This document shows, one piece after another, positions 12,044-22,350 of a DNA stretch of 64,000 nt. The notes under the pieces were generated by a model. That model saw only the letters and a list, made by a program, of their open reading frames with translations, was not told the origin of the DNA and made no database searches. Both the position numbers and the translations under genes were made by a program. This DNA comes from Linnemannia elongata (lineage: Eukaryota > Mortierellomycota > Mortierellomycetes > Mortierellales > Mortierellaceae), in the NCBI GenBank assembly GCA_036320915.1, contig JAXBDG010000011.1, positions 84,501 to 148,500 on the forward strand. The letters run 5' to 3'. The stretch's first letter is position 1. Every line of letters begins with the position of its first letter.

Positions 12044-14208
12044 ATGACATCCAAAGACTTACAGCGCCAAGGCAACAGCCATGACAGCTCACACCCCACA
12101 GCCTCTGAAGTGATCAATAGCGACCATGACGAAGATGTAAAGTGTCCCTTCCTCCTTCCTCCCCTTTCACTTTTCTGTTCTCTTCCTGCTCTCCCCTCCT
12201 TGTCCTCTTCCTCTTTCCCTACTGCAATCGAAAAAAACCTTCTTTGTGTTCACCCTTACGAACCCTTGCGCCCAACAACACAAAAACTAACCGCCAAAAA
12301 GATACCATGCCTTCCACATCCCCTGCATATCCCTCCTCCCTGTCGCCTTCTATTCTACCAATGATTCAGCAGCACAAGACAAGAGGCGCCCACTCTCCCT
12401 CAGAACATGTCTCCCTCAAGACCTGGATCCGCAACGCACCCTGGAGCCAATACTTCAAGGACGGGTGCCGTCTGATCGTCAAATCGCCCTTTAACTTTTT
12501 CGTCTTCTTCTGCTGTCTCTCTGTTGTTGTCTGGGGAGCATTCTTGGTCCTTCTGATGGGCAATATGGTCAAGCTGAAGGACGACGCTACACAGAAACTC
12601 TGGATTGAGATTGCCTCCCAGGTCCTCAACGGCTTCTTTACACTCGCCAACGTCCCTGTCAATCCGAAACGATTCATTGGCTTTGTGCGAGGTGTCCGTG
12701 TATGGAGAGAGGATAAAGCCATCCAGCAACAGTTTCTTGCTCGATTCAGCAGCAAGGATTCAGAAAATCAAGGACCGACAGCTATGACAGGAGGATCCAA
12801 TCAGGAAGACGAGTTGCTCAAACGGCTGCAGTTTTATCGATGCTTTCCGGGCTATGGTCGAGAGCGGACAGAGACTGGGATCTTCATGGAACAGGATAGC
12901 CTTGCACCACCACCACAGTTCGACTCCAAGGCAGATATGCGATCCAGGACCTTGGACAGAGAAGACACCAGGGTTGTTGTCTCGAGATCACGGTCGAGGT
13001 CAAAGTCAAGGGCACGTACCGTTGATTCTCAGAGGAGTTTGTCTGTTGATCGATCTCGAGTGTCTATTAGTGATCCAGTGGCTAGTCCTCTTCACCCTGT
13101 TGTCGGCTTGGACGGTCAGGATTCCTTCGCTCATACTGGATCTTCATCACCCTCAACCACAACTTCAGCGGTACCACCAGCGTCATTGTCCCCAAGTATG
13201 AGGCTCCGTGTCGACATTGCAGAGGAAGAGTTGAACGATCTTCTGACAGAGGAGACGCATCGAGTGGTTCATTCTGTGGTTCTACCGTTCCTTCCATTCC
13301 CATTGGATGTGCAGTCGGACGATACTTCCGATGGTGCTGCAACCGTCAACGATGCAACAGGACAGGACACCACAGAATCTATGAGCAGACTGGAGGAAGG
13401 ACAGGGTGCGATACCACTCAAGTCTCAGGTTATCCAACGGGGTGCTTCTTATACCGCGCTGCCTAGATCGTCACCTTCGAGGAGGATATCGCCACGGACA
13501 AGAGCCAGGACTATGACCATGTCAATGGCTGACGACATCCCTGTCAGCAGCGAGTCACCCCGGAGACCGACATTTGTGATTCATGAGGATCATGGTTCGT
13601 CAGGAATACAATCGACAGGATCGAAGTCAGGAAGTCACGCTGGACACGGTATCATGTCCACTCAGTCTCCAGCAGATGATAAGGGCTCTAGCAAGAAGGC
13701 GCCTCCGCCACCAGTTCCAATACCAGAGGCGTTGACGCAGGAGCAGATGGATTGGGTTGATGAACACGAGAAAAGGCTGTTGAGACGCAAGGGGCGACTG
13801 CAGAAAGCATGGCCCTGGTACAATTACACCATTCCAGCAGGAATCGAACCCGTCGACTTTTTCGCACCTCCCGCCGAACAACTCTCTTCAACAATCCTCC
13901 TAAGTTCATCACCCTCAACCCTTGTAGTAACCCCCGCAAGGTTCCTTCTGATTGTGGGTTCGTTCAACCTAAACTCGATGATCCAGGAGATCCTGTGTGG
14001 GTTCATGTGGGGGATGAACTATCATGTCCGTCCGGGTTGGGTTGTAGGTACAGGAATGGCGTTTGGATGTTTGGCTGCGATTGTGCCGAGTGTGTTGATC
14101 ATGTTGCATGAGCATGCCATGAGTCAGGTGCGGGTTGTCGCGACCGCTGAGGAGGCTATTCAGGACGCGCTTGATGACAAGAAGGTCATTCCTTCATCTG
14201 CTATGTAA
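12044..14208 (+). CDS. DUF2985 integral membrane protein
   Basis: A fungal multi-pass membrane protein of the DUF2985 type; molecular function unknown. My model has exon 1 at 12044-12136 (MTSKDLQRQ to DHDED), a 233-nt intron with gtaaag donor and attcag acceptor, and exon 2 at 12370-14208, in phase and about 643 aa. A start inside exon 2's open frame (ATG at 12307 or 12361) is also possible. Visible features are a hydrophobic helix FNFFVFFCCLSVVVWGAFL, the family signature WIEIASQVLNGFFTLANV followed by NPKRFIGFVRG, a long Ser/Arg-rich cytosolic insert (RSRSRSKSRART near 12985), a Pro-rich stretch, and C-terminal helices near LLIVGSFNLNSMIQEIL and VVGTGMAFGCLAAIVPSVL. It converges on GST1 with 235 bases between stop codons. 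Confidence 0.8.
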
Positions 14209-14443
14209 CTTACTTTTTTTTGTACTCTTAATAATATATCCCCTTTCTACTATTGAATACGTTCTTTGTTCAGTATGTTCCGTGGAGATAAAGCAATCAT
14301 GGTCATCAAAAAGCAGTCATTAACTCAGAAGACAAAGGTCCCAAGCGGAACTCGTATGGATTTTACTCGTTGACAGTAAACGTTACGTGAAGAAATGAAG
14401 AAAAGAATATATCTACTCTTATCCGCCTTCGCTACAAGTAAGA
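14209..14443. terminator. Convergent 3' ends, DUF2985 gene / GST1
   Basis: AT-rich spacer between two convergent stop codons. A T-run and an AATAATATA-like stretch follow the plus-strand stop within 30 bases and could serve 3'-end formation. No exact AATAAA was assigned. Confidence 0.3.
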
Positions 14444-15199
14444 TTAATAGAAGCCAAGAAAGTCAAAATTCCGCTCACTAATCCCCTTGTACTCCTCCGA
14501 GGCCCTCCAAACAGCAACCCCTTCAACCTTCTCCAACTCTTTCTTCACCTTCCAAATCGCAGGTGTCTTCTCCTCCGAGACTAACTCCTCACCTGTGACG
14601 CCCTGGATTATACTGATCAAGTTGTCGGTCTTAACATCTGCGAGGGTGACTGAATCACCGACATAGTGACCGTTAGCCCCGTTAGCCTGGAGGTGCTGCT
14701 CGTGGGACTTGATCCAGGGGGAGATATTATCGGAGATGAGGGGTCCCTTGTTGGCGGCACGGAGGGTGGGGTCACGAATAGCGAGGTATTTTTCAAACAA
14801 CTTGGAAATCACCGCCTGAGTACTGCTCGTAAAAGTGTCGACCAAGATCTCCTCAAATACACTTCCATCACCCAACAGTCCAAACTTCTTCGCCAGATAC
14901 CGTTCAATCACATCCGACTCGACAATGTCAAGTTTAGTAAGACCGTCGGCAGAGGTCTCGGTGAGGACGGGGAGGAAACCAAAGGGAGTTGTGGGTTTGT
15001 AGGTCGACCAGTCTTGGGAAAAGTTGTTGGTGAGGCGGGAGAGAACGGAGGAGCCGGTGCCAATGGCGATGAGGGTGCGGGGGATGCTGCGCATGCCATG
15101 GACGCGGAAGTAGCGATATTCGAAGGTGCTGTCGCGCTTGGGGGCCAGGGTGGCGAAGGCGGAGGATTGGGAAGGGTTGAAGAAGGAGTGAGGGGCCAT
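14444..15199 (-). CDS. Glutathione S-transferase-like protein (GST1)
   Basis: Single-exon, 251 aa. The start chosen is MAPHSFFNPSQ, because the two other copies in the window (19646-20401 and 48940-49695) also have exactly 251 codons from a matching start. The N-terminal half looks like a thioredoxin-fold GST domain with TPFGFLPVLTE and the GST hallmark ESDVIERYLAKKFG. The C-terminal half has the all-helical pattern NGHYVGDSVTLADVKTDN and ends in NFDFLGFY. These enzymes usually conjugate glutathione to electrophiles in the cytosol, and the substrate here is unknown. It is the most diverged of the three copies. The upstream DNA has a TATA box and a GTACGCGT element at positions matching the other two. 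Confidence 0.88.
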   Translation of the reverse strand: MAPHSFFNPSQSSAFATLAPKRDSTFEYRYFRVHGMRSIPRTLIAIGTGSSVLSRLTNNFSQDWSTYKPTTPFGFLPVLTETSADGLTKLDIVESDVIERYLAKKFGLLGDGSVFEEILVDTFTSSTQAVISKLFEKYLAIRDPTLRAANKGPLISDNISPWIKSHEQHLQANGANGHYVGDSVTLADVKTDNLISIIQGVTGEELVSEEKTPAIWKVKKELEKVEGVAVWRASEEYKGISERNFDFLGFY

Positions 15200-15323
15200 T
15201 TTTTTTTGTTGTCTAGGAATAGGATTGGTAGAGAGTGTGGAAAGAGAAGGAGTTGGTTGTTGTTGTAGCCGTGCTTGTTGCCGTTGTTGCGATGAGGAGT
15301 AGGAAAGGGTGGGCAGAGTAGGT

Positions 15324-15334
15324 CTTTTTATATA
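15324..15334 (-). promoter_or_regulatory. TATA box of GST1
   Basis: The minus strand reads TATATAAAAAG, 125-135 bases upstream of the GST1 start codon. GST2 and GST3 have TATAAAAAG at nearly the same distance. Confidence 0.65.
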
Positions 15335-15391
15335 CTCGCGGCCGACTTGAGGTTTGATGGTGTGATGGATGAGCGCAGCTGGTAGGGCTGG

Positions 15392-15399
15392 GTACGCGT
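15392..15399. promoter_or_regulatory. GTACGCGT element upstream of GST1
   Basis: An octamer about 58 bases upstream of the GST1 TATA box. The same octamer is present 62-65 bases upstream of the TATA boxes of GST2 and GST3, so it is a candidate shared regulatory site. It contains ACGCGT, the MCB-type hexamer of yeasts. Confidence 0.4.
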
Positions 15400-16206
15400 A
15401 TTCATCGTGACGACTGATCACATCAACTTTAAAAAGTGACAGCTGTCAAAGTGGTCCAGAACATCGAAAAGTACGACGAATTGTCATTCAAAGTTGAGCT
15501 CGAATAGCTTTCGTGGATGTTATTTGCGACAATTGACAACCCCCTGAGGTTTGAGTGATTATTAATGCCTCTAATATTGCATGTTTACTCACCCTCCTGT
15601 CATTTCCCTCTTTTCGTTCGACATTATTCGATTCGCTCTTGGCGAAGAGGAAGAGTACCATCAAGGAAAGAAGAAAATACGCATTTGATTGTTCGAGAGT
15701 GGATTTGTAATATAGGGCTGACATGTTCTGTTACACACGTTCAATTATCGTTGTTGCAGTTTGGTTCACTGAGGGCCATGTGTGTGGACTGTAAACAAAT
15801 GAGAACAAGGTTAACCTTCATGTGCGGCGGCGTCTCTCTCAAGTCAATTGCGCGGTTTATGACCACATTCCATTTTTTTATAGGTGCTCTTTGCTTTAGT
15901 AACTTCCTTTCCCTTTCTTTGCTTGGGGGCAACAGGCCTACTTTTTGTCAGACTTTTTTTTTGGAAGGTATGCATGTAGAAAGCCCAAAAGCTATGTACA
16001 CTCTTTGGTACAAGAGTAACTGTCTTCATGTTGCAAATCTTGTACGACTGTCTATTATTTCTTCTGTATTGTTCAAGGTAATGCGCATCCTAGTTTTTGT
16101 ATTCCCGATTGGGTGTGGTTTTATGAGAAAGGTGGATCTGTGCGCGGAACACATTTTCAACCTTCCATTTTATGATAAAATTGATATAAGCTACTGTAAT
16201 AGTACA
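15400..16206. other. Intergenic between GST1 and the aldo/keto reductase
   Basis: AT-rich. An open frame of 236 codons on the plus strand (15565-16275) overlaps the end of the reductase antisense and shows no domain, so it was not called. Nothing else was supported. Confidence 0.5.
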
Positions 16207-18103
16207 TTACTCGCTGGTACTAGCTGTGCGGAGGCTTTGAAGAGCATGATATTGGTTTGGCATCTCCATCTCTAGACCAAGTCCCACGAACCTGTTCAGG
16301 TTCTGCATCACATCCTGCGGGAATGGCCACGACGCCGGGTTGCTGACTTTGTCTAGTCGCGCCATCTGCTCCCTGTTAAGTGCAAACTCGAGCGCGCCGA
16401 GGTTATCCTCCAGCTGTTCTATTGTGCGCACTCCCAACAACGGTGACGTTATACCGGGTTTCTGCATGGCCCAGTTCAGTGCCACCTGCGCGGGAGTCCT
16501 CTTGCATTCTGCGGCGATCGCGGATACCTCGTCTAGGATGCTCCAGTTCTTGGGGTCGGCAAAGTGACCGGTAACTGTTCGCTTGGTTGCAGCTGTGGTC
16601 TCCCTGGTGTGCTTGCCTGTGAGAAAGCCCTCAGCAAGGACACCCCATGGGACAATACCCAGCCCGTGCTCTGCACACATGGGCTGGATCTCGGCCTCGA
16701 GTGAGCGGTTGAGCATGTTGAAGCGGCTCTGCATGGAAATGAACGGTGTCAGCGACCGGAGTTCGGCGATCGTGTTGCCAGCTACCACAATCATCAACCA
16801 AGAGAAGTAACTATTGTTAGTCTCATTTGAAATTTTTCTCGCAAATTATGGAAGCCATAATAAGAAAGCACTGTGCCGTTTGCACCCCACTTTTACTTAC
16901 TGGCGGTGACCCAGGCAGGGGCGTCACTGATGCCGACGTAGAGAGCCTTGCCTGATCGAACAACGTCATCCAAGGCTCTCATGACTTCTTGAATTGGGGT
17001 ACGGTACTCCCACAGGTGGACGTATAGAATATCTGTGTAGCCAATGCCCATGCGCTTCAAGCTACCGTCAAGAGTTTCGACAAGGCTCTTGCGATGGTTG
17101 CCACCTTGAATGTTGATGAAGAAAAGCAATATTGCATGATTTAATCTTTTTAAGATCCAAAGTTCTTTATATAAAGGAGGGATTTGCAATATGAGCATGT
17201 GTCAGCTTACCTGCATTGGGGTTTGGGCGTCTGGTTCCAGTAGTCTTAACACCTATTGATCAAAATGCAATGAAGATAATTAACACCTGTCATACTGCTT
17301 CCCAAACACTGAAGGTGTGAAAAGTGCGAATGGGTCAACTACCATGGTTCGGATAGACGCGAAAGTACTTGTCCGCGAGGTCCTCAGGAGCCGGATTGAC
17401 TAAAAAAAAAAAAAAAAAAGCGGGTGTTTAATGATATTTTTCATCATTTCGTCAAAACCATTTGTTTTTCGAATCAGGGGGAGAGGTAAGAGGCACCTAC
17501 TGGAGTACTTTGTGGCGACGACACATTCGGTACGCTTGCCAGAGATGTATTCGCCCAAGAATCGCTCAGAATCGCCGTTGGTATAGCAATTGGCTGGAAA
17601 TTTTCAAACGAAGTTAGCATACATGCCAACAAATAGGCGACAAATGGATTTTATCTGCGTGTGATTGCGATATCATAAGCGGGCTTACCAGTGTCAAAAA
17701 AGTTTCCACCTTCCTCATAGTACCTGTCGAAAATCTTTCTGCAGACTTCCTTGTTGCTTCCAAACCCCTGGAGTGTTTGGAGATCAAAGTGATTAGTAAA
17801 AGGTTTATTTCCGTAAGGGTTATTCAGATGTGTGAGTTAAGCCAATAGAAACTGCCAAGATTGTTAATTACCCATTGTTCGCCGAAAGTCTTGCAGAGGA
17901 GTATGAAAAAAAAATGATAGCAGCAATGGGTTAATGTCACTCTCTACCCTGCGGTTCAGGCTAATCGCGTGTTATCTCAATAAAATTACCATGGTGCCGA
18001 GTGCTAGAGGACTGATCCGAAGACCGGATTTTCCGAGAAGCAAGTAGTTGTCCAAGGCGGTCAAGGACTTGTTGATGGCTGTGGAGTCAGTGGTGCCTTT
18101 CAT
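16207..18103 (-). CDS. Aldo/keto reductase with eight exons
   Basis: An NADPH-dependent aldehyde/ketone reductase of the fungal aryl-alcohol-dehydrogenase/YakC-like type. Exons in order: start ATG at 18103 (MKGTTDSTA) ending LALGTM; an 18-nt microexon at 17872-17889 encoding TFGEQW; GFGSNKEVCRK to NFFDT; ANCYTNGDSERFLG to VVATKYS; INPAPEDLADKYFRVYPNHG; VKTTGTRRPNPNA; GNHRKSLVETLDGS to PAWVTA; and a last exon from about 16790 (GNTIAELRSLTPF to ASTSE). Every phase fits. The catalytic tetrad is visible as Asp in FFDT, Tyr in NCYTNG, Lys in VATKYS and His in ILYVHLWEY. The Met chosen directly precedes family-like sequence; an upstream ATG at 18223 adds 40 unconvincing residues. The reductase lies between two GST genes, which suggests a detoxification role. 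Confidence 0.88.
17872..17889 (-). other. 18-nt microexon of the aldo/keto reductase
   Basis: Flanked by ctgcaag (acceptor) and gtaatt (donor), it encodes exactly TFGEQW. It is needed to complete the conserved family stretch GTM-TFGEQW-GFG across the neighbouring exons, with phase 0 on its upstream side. Confidence 0.75.
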
Positions 18104-18220
18104 GTTTGCGTTGGTGAGCCGATGATTCTTACTGCGTGGGTGTCGTTCTGTTGCTGGAATATGGCAGGGGTTTTGACAATGAAGAGAGCGGTAGTTTATA
18201 TAATGAATTCTCGACGACGA

Positions 18221-18600
18221 CAAAACGATATCTAGGAGGGGATACGCGTATCGGGGTCTTTGATGCGCAGAAAAGCGCAGCTTCTGTTTACGACAAAGAA
18301 ATATTGAGTTGGCGACAATCGACTTTTCTGCGTATAAAAACCTAGGAGACCAATTAGTGCAACTTTTGTTTTACGTTAATGAGGAGCAAAACGACATCTA
18401 GGGGATGCATAGCAGAATCTATGGTTTTGCAGAAAAAAAAAGCGCAGCATCTGTTTACGGCATAGGGGTATCTAGTTGGCGTCAACCGACTTGTCCGCGT
18501 ACCAAAAAAAAAAGACCAAGTAACGCGACTTTGGGCTGTGAAAAAAAGAGCGCAGCTTGTGTTTACGGCAAGGAACACAAAACCTTATTACTGCGTATTT
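18221..18600. repeat. Imperfect tandem repeat upstream of the aldo/keto reductase
   Basis: A unit of about 167 bases occurs about twice, then in part a third time. The anchor GCGCAGC[TA]TCTGTTTACG starts near 18274 and 18441, with a shortened form (GCGCAGCTTGTGTTTACG) near 18549. A second anchor, AAAACGA[TC]ATCTAGG, lies near 18222 and 18388, and AGTTGGCG[AT]CAA near 18305 and 18471. It sits 120-500 bases upstream of the reductase start. It shows no coding potential and could be regulatory or a mobile-element residue. Confidence 0.7.
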
Positions 18601-19113
18601 TCGCGTGTTTGTTTATTAGTACGATAATGGCGTTCCATCCACATCCAACGACGAGGTCGTTTTCTCCGACGATACCACTAGTTTTACTATATTCATGGTT
18701 TGAGGTTTAAACGACTGATATTAAGGGTCTGTTTTACTTTGAGTTTCTGGAGCGGGATTGTGCGCGCGCCTGTACGGACCAGTGTGCGGGCGACTGATTC
18801 ACTTCATCCCAAGCGCCACTACTTTCGCCTGTCCTACACTTTCAATCCAGCATTCCGACCGTTTCACTGACGACAATCCCCTGTTGTAGATTCTCCTCTT
18901 CGCCTACTTTTCCCAATTTCCTTTTCGTTGCGTTAATTCTCTATTTACTCATCTTTCACTTTTCACTTCTTTCACTCTTTTTAACTTTCAGCAATAGGAT
19001 TTGTCCTCGAAGATGGGTGACCATGCGAGTTAAATAGAGCTGAATAAAGGAACGAACAATGTATTCGTACTGTATTCAAAGAAAGACGAAGTAGCATTCT
19101 AAATAAAGTATAG
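18601..19113. other. Intergenic, nothing recognised
   Basis: Pyrimidine-rich plus strand (18850-18990) without a supported gene or element. Confidence 0.45.
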
Positions 19114-19500
19114 TTACAGTGGCTGGAAAGATGTGAAGAAATAACAGTTCAGAGCTGGTACAGGGTAGAGAGCCTTCATGAGATCATCTACCCTCTCCGA
19201 GCACTCCTCCAAATTAAACTTGCCTTGGAACAGACCATCTAACATGTCTTGCTGATCTTGAGGCTGATCAGGCAAGGTCGATATGGGTCCAGGACCGCGA
19301 AGAATCTCCACATATGAAGTCCAGACAGGTCGCCATTGTAGCAAAAAATCTGCTATGTTTTCTTAGCAAAGATTCATTAATGGAAACGCCTCTTGAATGG
19401 AATACTTTGCTCGCTCGAAAATGGACGGCGTATAGAGGCTCAATTTTCGTTCAAGGGTGTTCTCCACAACCCATTCTTCAGGTGAGATAATTGAGATAAA
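19114..19500 (-). pseudogene. Degenerate coding remnant of unknown family
   Basis: One reading frame runs from about 19480 (PEEWVVENTLERKLSLYTPS) through a TAA near 19370 to a 76-codon open frame ending at 19114 (LLQWRPVWTSYVEILRGPG to FFTSFQPL). Composition is protein-like (balanced charge, aromatic residues) rather than low-complexity. No start codon, domain or intact gene structure was found. The TAA lies beside intron-like signals (gctaag and catag), but no donor restores the frame, so a spliced gene was not called. The family is unknown. Confidence 0.3.
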
Positions 19501-19645
19501 ATAAGCGAAAACAACATAGGAAAAAAAATATTCTTGAATACTTAGTTTCGATTAACGCGTTTATTGTGAGGATAGATAGTAACCACGGAAGGTGTGGCCT
19601 GATAATGATACCAATGATCGCTCATTTTTTTCGCTGGACTGATAA

Positions 19646-20401
19646 CTAATAGCCGAGAAAGTCAAAGTTCTCTTTGCCAAGCGACTTGTACTCTTCCGAC
19701 GCCTTCCACTCGGCAACACCACCAATCTTGTCCATCTCTTGACGGACCTTCCAAATCGCGGGTGTCTTTTCCTCTGACACCAACTCGTCACCCGACAAGC
19801 CCTGGATCATGCTGATCACATAGTCAGTCTTGACGTCTGCGAGGGAGACCTTGTTGCCGACATAGTGGCCATTGGCGCCGTTGGCCTGGAGGTGTTGCTC
19901 GTGGTACTTGATCCAGGGGGCGATGCTGTCACTGATGAGAGGACCCTTGTTCTTGGTGCGGACGGCGCGGTCTTCGATGAGGCCGTAGGAGTTGAAGATG
20001 GACATGATCAAACCCTGGGTGCTGTTCGCGAATGTGTTCACAAGAACCTCCTCAAACGCGGTGCCGTTGCCAAAGAGACCGAACTTGCGGGCGAGGTAAC
20101 GTTCAATAGCATCCGACTCTGCGATTTGGAGCTTGGTCTTACCGTCGGCGGAGGTTTCAGTGAGGAGGGGCATGACACCGAAGGGGGTGGTGGGCTTGTA
20201 CTCAGCCCAGTCGCCCTCGTGGACGTTGGTGAGTCTGGAGTGACCGTTGGTGCCGATGACGATGAGAGTGCGGGCGAGACCGCCTTGGCCGTGGAGGTGG
20301 AAGTATCTGACCTCGAAGGAGCTGTCGGTCTTGTCAGCCAAGGCATTGAATGCGTCAGCTTGGGCGGGGTTGAAGAAGGGGTGTGCGACTGGGTGGACCA
20401 T
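19646..20401 (-). CDS. Glutathione S-transferase-like protein (GST2, copy A)
   Basis: Single exon, 251 aa, start MVHPVAHPFFNPAQ. It has the GST signature ESDAIERYLARKFGLFG and the C-terminal helical-domain motif NGHYVGNKVSLADVKTD, and ends in NFDFLGY. It is nearly identical to GST3 at 48940-49695. I count three amino-acid differences, at residues 6 (A/P), 11 (N/D) and 26 (D/N). GST1 is clearly more distant. This gene is the left end of the duplicated block that also carries Sel1 gene A. It probably conjugates glutathione in the cytosol; the substrate is unknown. Confidence 0.9.
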   Translation of the reverse strand: MVHPVAHPFFNPAQADAFNALADKTDSSFEVRYFHLHGQGGLARTLIVIGTNGHSRLTNVHEGDWAEYKPTTPFGVMPLLTETSADGKTKLQIAESDAIERYLARKFGLFGNGTAFEEVLVNTFANSTQGLIMSIFNSYGLIEDRAVRTKNKGPLISDSIAPWIKYHEQHLQANGANGHYVGNKVSLADVKTDYVISMIQGLSGDELVSEEKTPAIWKVRQEMDKIGGVAEWKASEEYKSLGKENFDFLGY

Positions 20402-20535
20402 TTTTGTTCTAGTGTTAGAGTGGGAGTGGAGATAGAAGAGAAGGAGAATGTGTGCAAGAGTGAAAAGTTGCTTTGGTTGCTGAGACCTGCTGTTTTGTTG
20501 CTGTGATGAGGGGTGAAAAGTAGGTGATAGGGACG

Positions 20536-20544
20536 CTTTTTATA
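20536..20544 (-). promoter_or_regulatory. TATA box of GST2
   Basis: TATAAAAAG on the minus strand, about 135 bases upstream of the GST2 start. The same box is 138 bases upstream of GST3. Confidence 0.65.
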
Positions 20545-20608
20545 CTCGTTCAGTGGTTCAAAATGACGAGGAATGGCGCGCTCTGAGAGTCATTAGCGCG
20601 AAGATTGA

Positions 20609-20616
20609 GTACGCGT
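20609..20616. promoter_or_regulatory. GTACGCGT element upstream of GST2
   Basis: Same octamer, and nearly the same spacing from the TATA box (about 65 bases), as in the GST1 and GST3 promoters. Confidence 0.4.
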
Positions 20617-21122
20617 CTCTTGTCTGGGTCAGGTAACTCTCGTCATATCACAACGCCAATGTCAATTATCACTTTGGCCGACAGGTTATCAAAAGATGTT
20701 CCATTCTTCTTTCTCGTTTGCTTTGACGCCCACTTTTGACACTGCTTAATAATCCTCTTCAAAAGGAGAGCCATGCTTTGTCCATATAAATTCTAACTCT
20801 CGTTCATCTAGTTTCTACGTCGTTCGATTCATTCAACCATGCGGCAGTCAGTTGAACTGAAAACCTAACCTCAATCAAGCAATGAACTTTACTTTTTGCA
20901 GTTTTCCCTTCCATTTTGGCGCGAGGGGATTAATAATACAAGGCCCTCTGTCCCACAGCCTCGGTTTTCTCATCCCTCGGTACATGCACATAGCATGCTT
21001 GCTTTGCACCGCAAAAAAAATGACCGCCACTCCTATGTGTTGCTTGTTTTTCTTAAGCATTAAAAGCTGCCCCCCTGTTTTTCACGCGGCGTGTCTTCTT
21101 GAGTTCCATTGCGCGGTTGTCT

Positions 21123-21161
<39 letters not shown>

Positions 21162-22350
21162 ACTGTCCATTTCGTCCATTTCGGCTCTTTTAATCTCAAT
21201 TGAAGAATTGACATGCATTTGTCAGACAAAAATGAGCCGCAGTCAATTGACAATTGGACCTTTTCTCGCACCACTCAGTATAGTTATGAACGCGTAGCAG
21301 TGATCCTCCCCTCCATAATCAAGGATCCTGCCAATTAGAGCAGTGAGTGAACTCAACTCACGCCTATGAAAAAATAACAATCGGTAAAATAAAAAAAAAT
21401 GGCGAACAGTCTCAGAGGGGGGAAGAATAAGCAGCACAATTCGACGTTGAATGTCTGATCCACACAGAATTAATTTTCCATTGTCCTCATTCTTCCTGAG
21501 TGGAGTAATGCCATGCTCTACCAAACCATCCAAATCACAATTAGGCGTGAGTGCTGACTGTCCAGGGAAAAGTCATTTTTATTGTTGTGTGTATCCTTCA
21601 AGACGCACTGTCTCGCTCTCTATTCCCTCTCTTGTTCGTTTTTCAGTTACAGAGGTGGTGTGAGGCCAAGTTCCAACATGGTCTCTCGGGGATCTCTTTG
21701 GCCCAGGATCAAAAATCATTGATAGCGCTCAAGGAGGGAGAAGGGAGAGGAGTGATCACCTACACCTTGTTTGTTTCACTTACAAAGTCCTCTGTTGGAG
21801 TGAGAAGCCCGATGAAGAATAAGAGGAGGGGTGACGACACAGCAGAGGATCTGTGAAGCTGTTGAGAGAGAGTTCTAAGAGAACAAGTGTGAAGATAATG
21901 GATAGGAAGATGAACATCCAATAGTGATAGGACATCCGGGGGAAACAAATTTGATGAAGGACGACTTTTTCAAAAGAGAGGAATAAAAGAGTGAAGAACT
22001 GTCTAAGGCTAAGCTAGCTATCTTATAGGGATTCGGGAACTGAGAAGGTGAGATATTCTATACTAAGAGTCATATCTATGGAAAGTCAGGAATGGTTGCT
22101 ACCTGAGAGCGATGGGTGACTACTTGAGATAGATGGAGGTCAGCGCCGAAGGTGAGCACAACGACTTACGAAATCCTATTTAGAGCAGGACCTCTTACTC
22201 GTGTCACAACTGCAATCACTTCGCTGGGAGAAGAAGCTTGATGAACAACCTCTCTCTTTGGGTGTGGACGGGGTACAAAGGAACACATCTGAATGTCAAC
22301 AAAAGACACACGGTTTTAAGGTAATAAGTCGCACCCCTTCTCACATCTCT
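20617..22350. other. Intergenic spacer of duplicated block, copy A
   Basis: No gene supported. Much of this spacer aligns by eye with 49914-51322, for example around GCTTAATAATCCTCTTCAAA (20742 and 50040) and the stretch near 21540 and 50830 containing ACCAAACCATCCAAATCACA. It contains a run of 33 A at 21125-21157 that copy B lacks. Confidence 0.6.
21125..21157. repeat. Poly-A tract (33 A)
   Basis: Homopolymer inside the duplicated spacer. The matching place in copy B (about 50405) has only a short A-run, so the tract expanded, or was assembled, after the duplication. Confidence 0.9.

Noticed and set aside
15565..16275. 236-codon open frame on the plus strand
   Set aside because: It overlaps the reductase 3' end antisense, is Cys/Phe/Leu-rich as AT-rich DNA gives by chance, and has no domain or splice support.
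19865..20506. Long antisense open frames (about 200 codons) opposite GST1 (14666-15268), GST2 and GST3 (49159-49797)
   Set aside because: They recur in the copies only because the sense genes are conserved and GC-biased at third positions. Their Gly/Val/Glu-rich translations lack domains.
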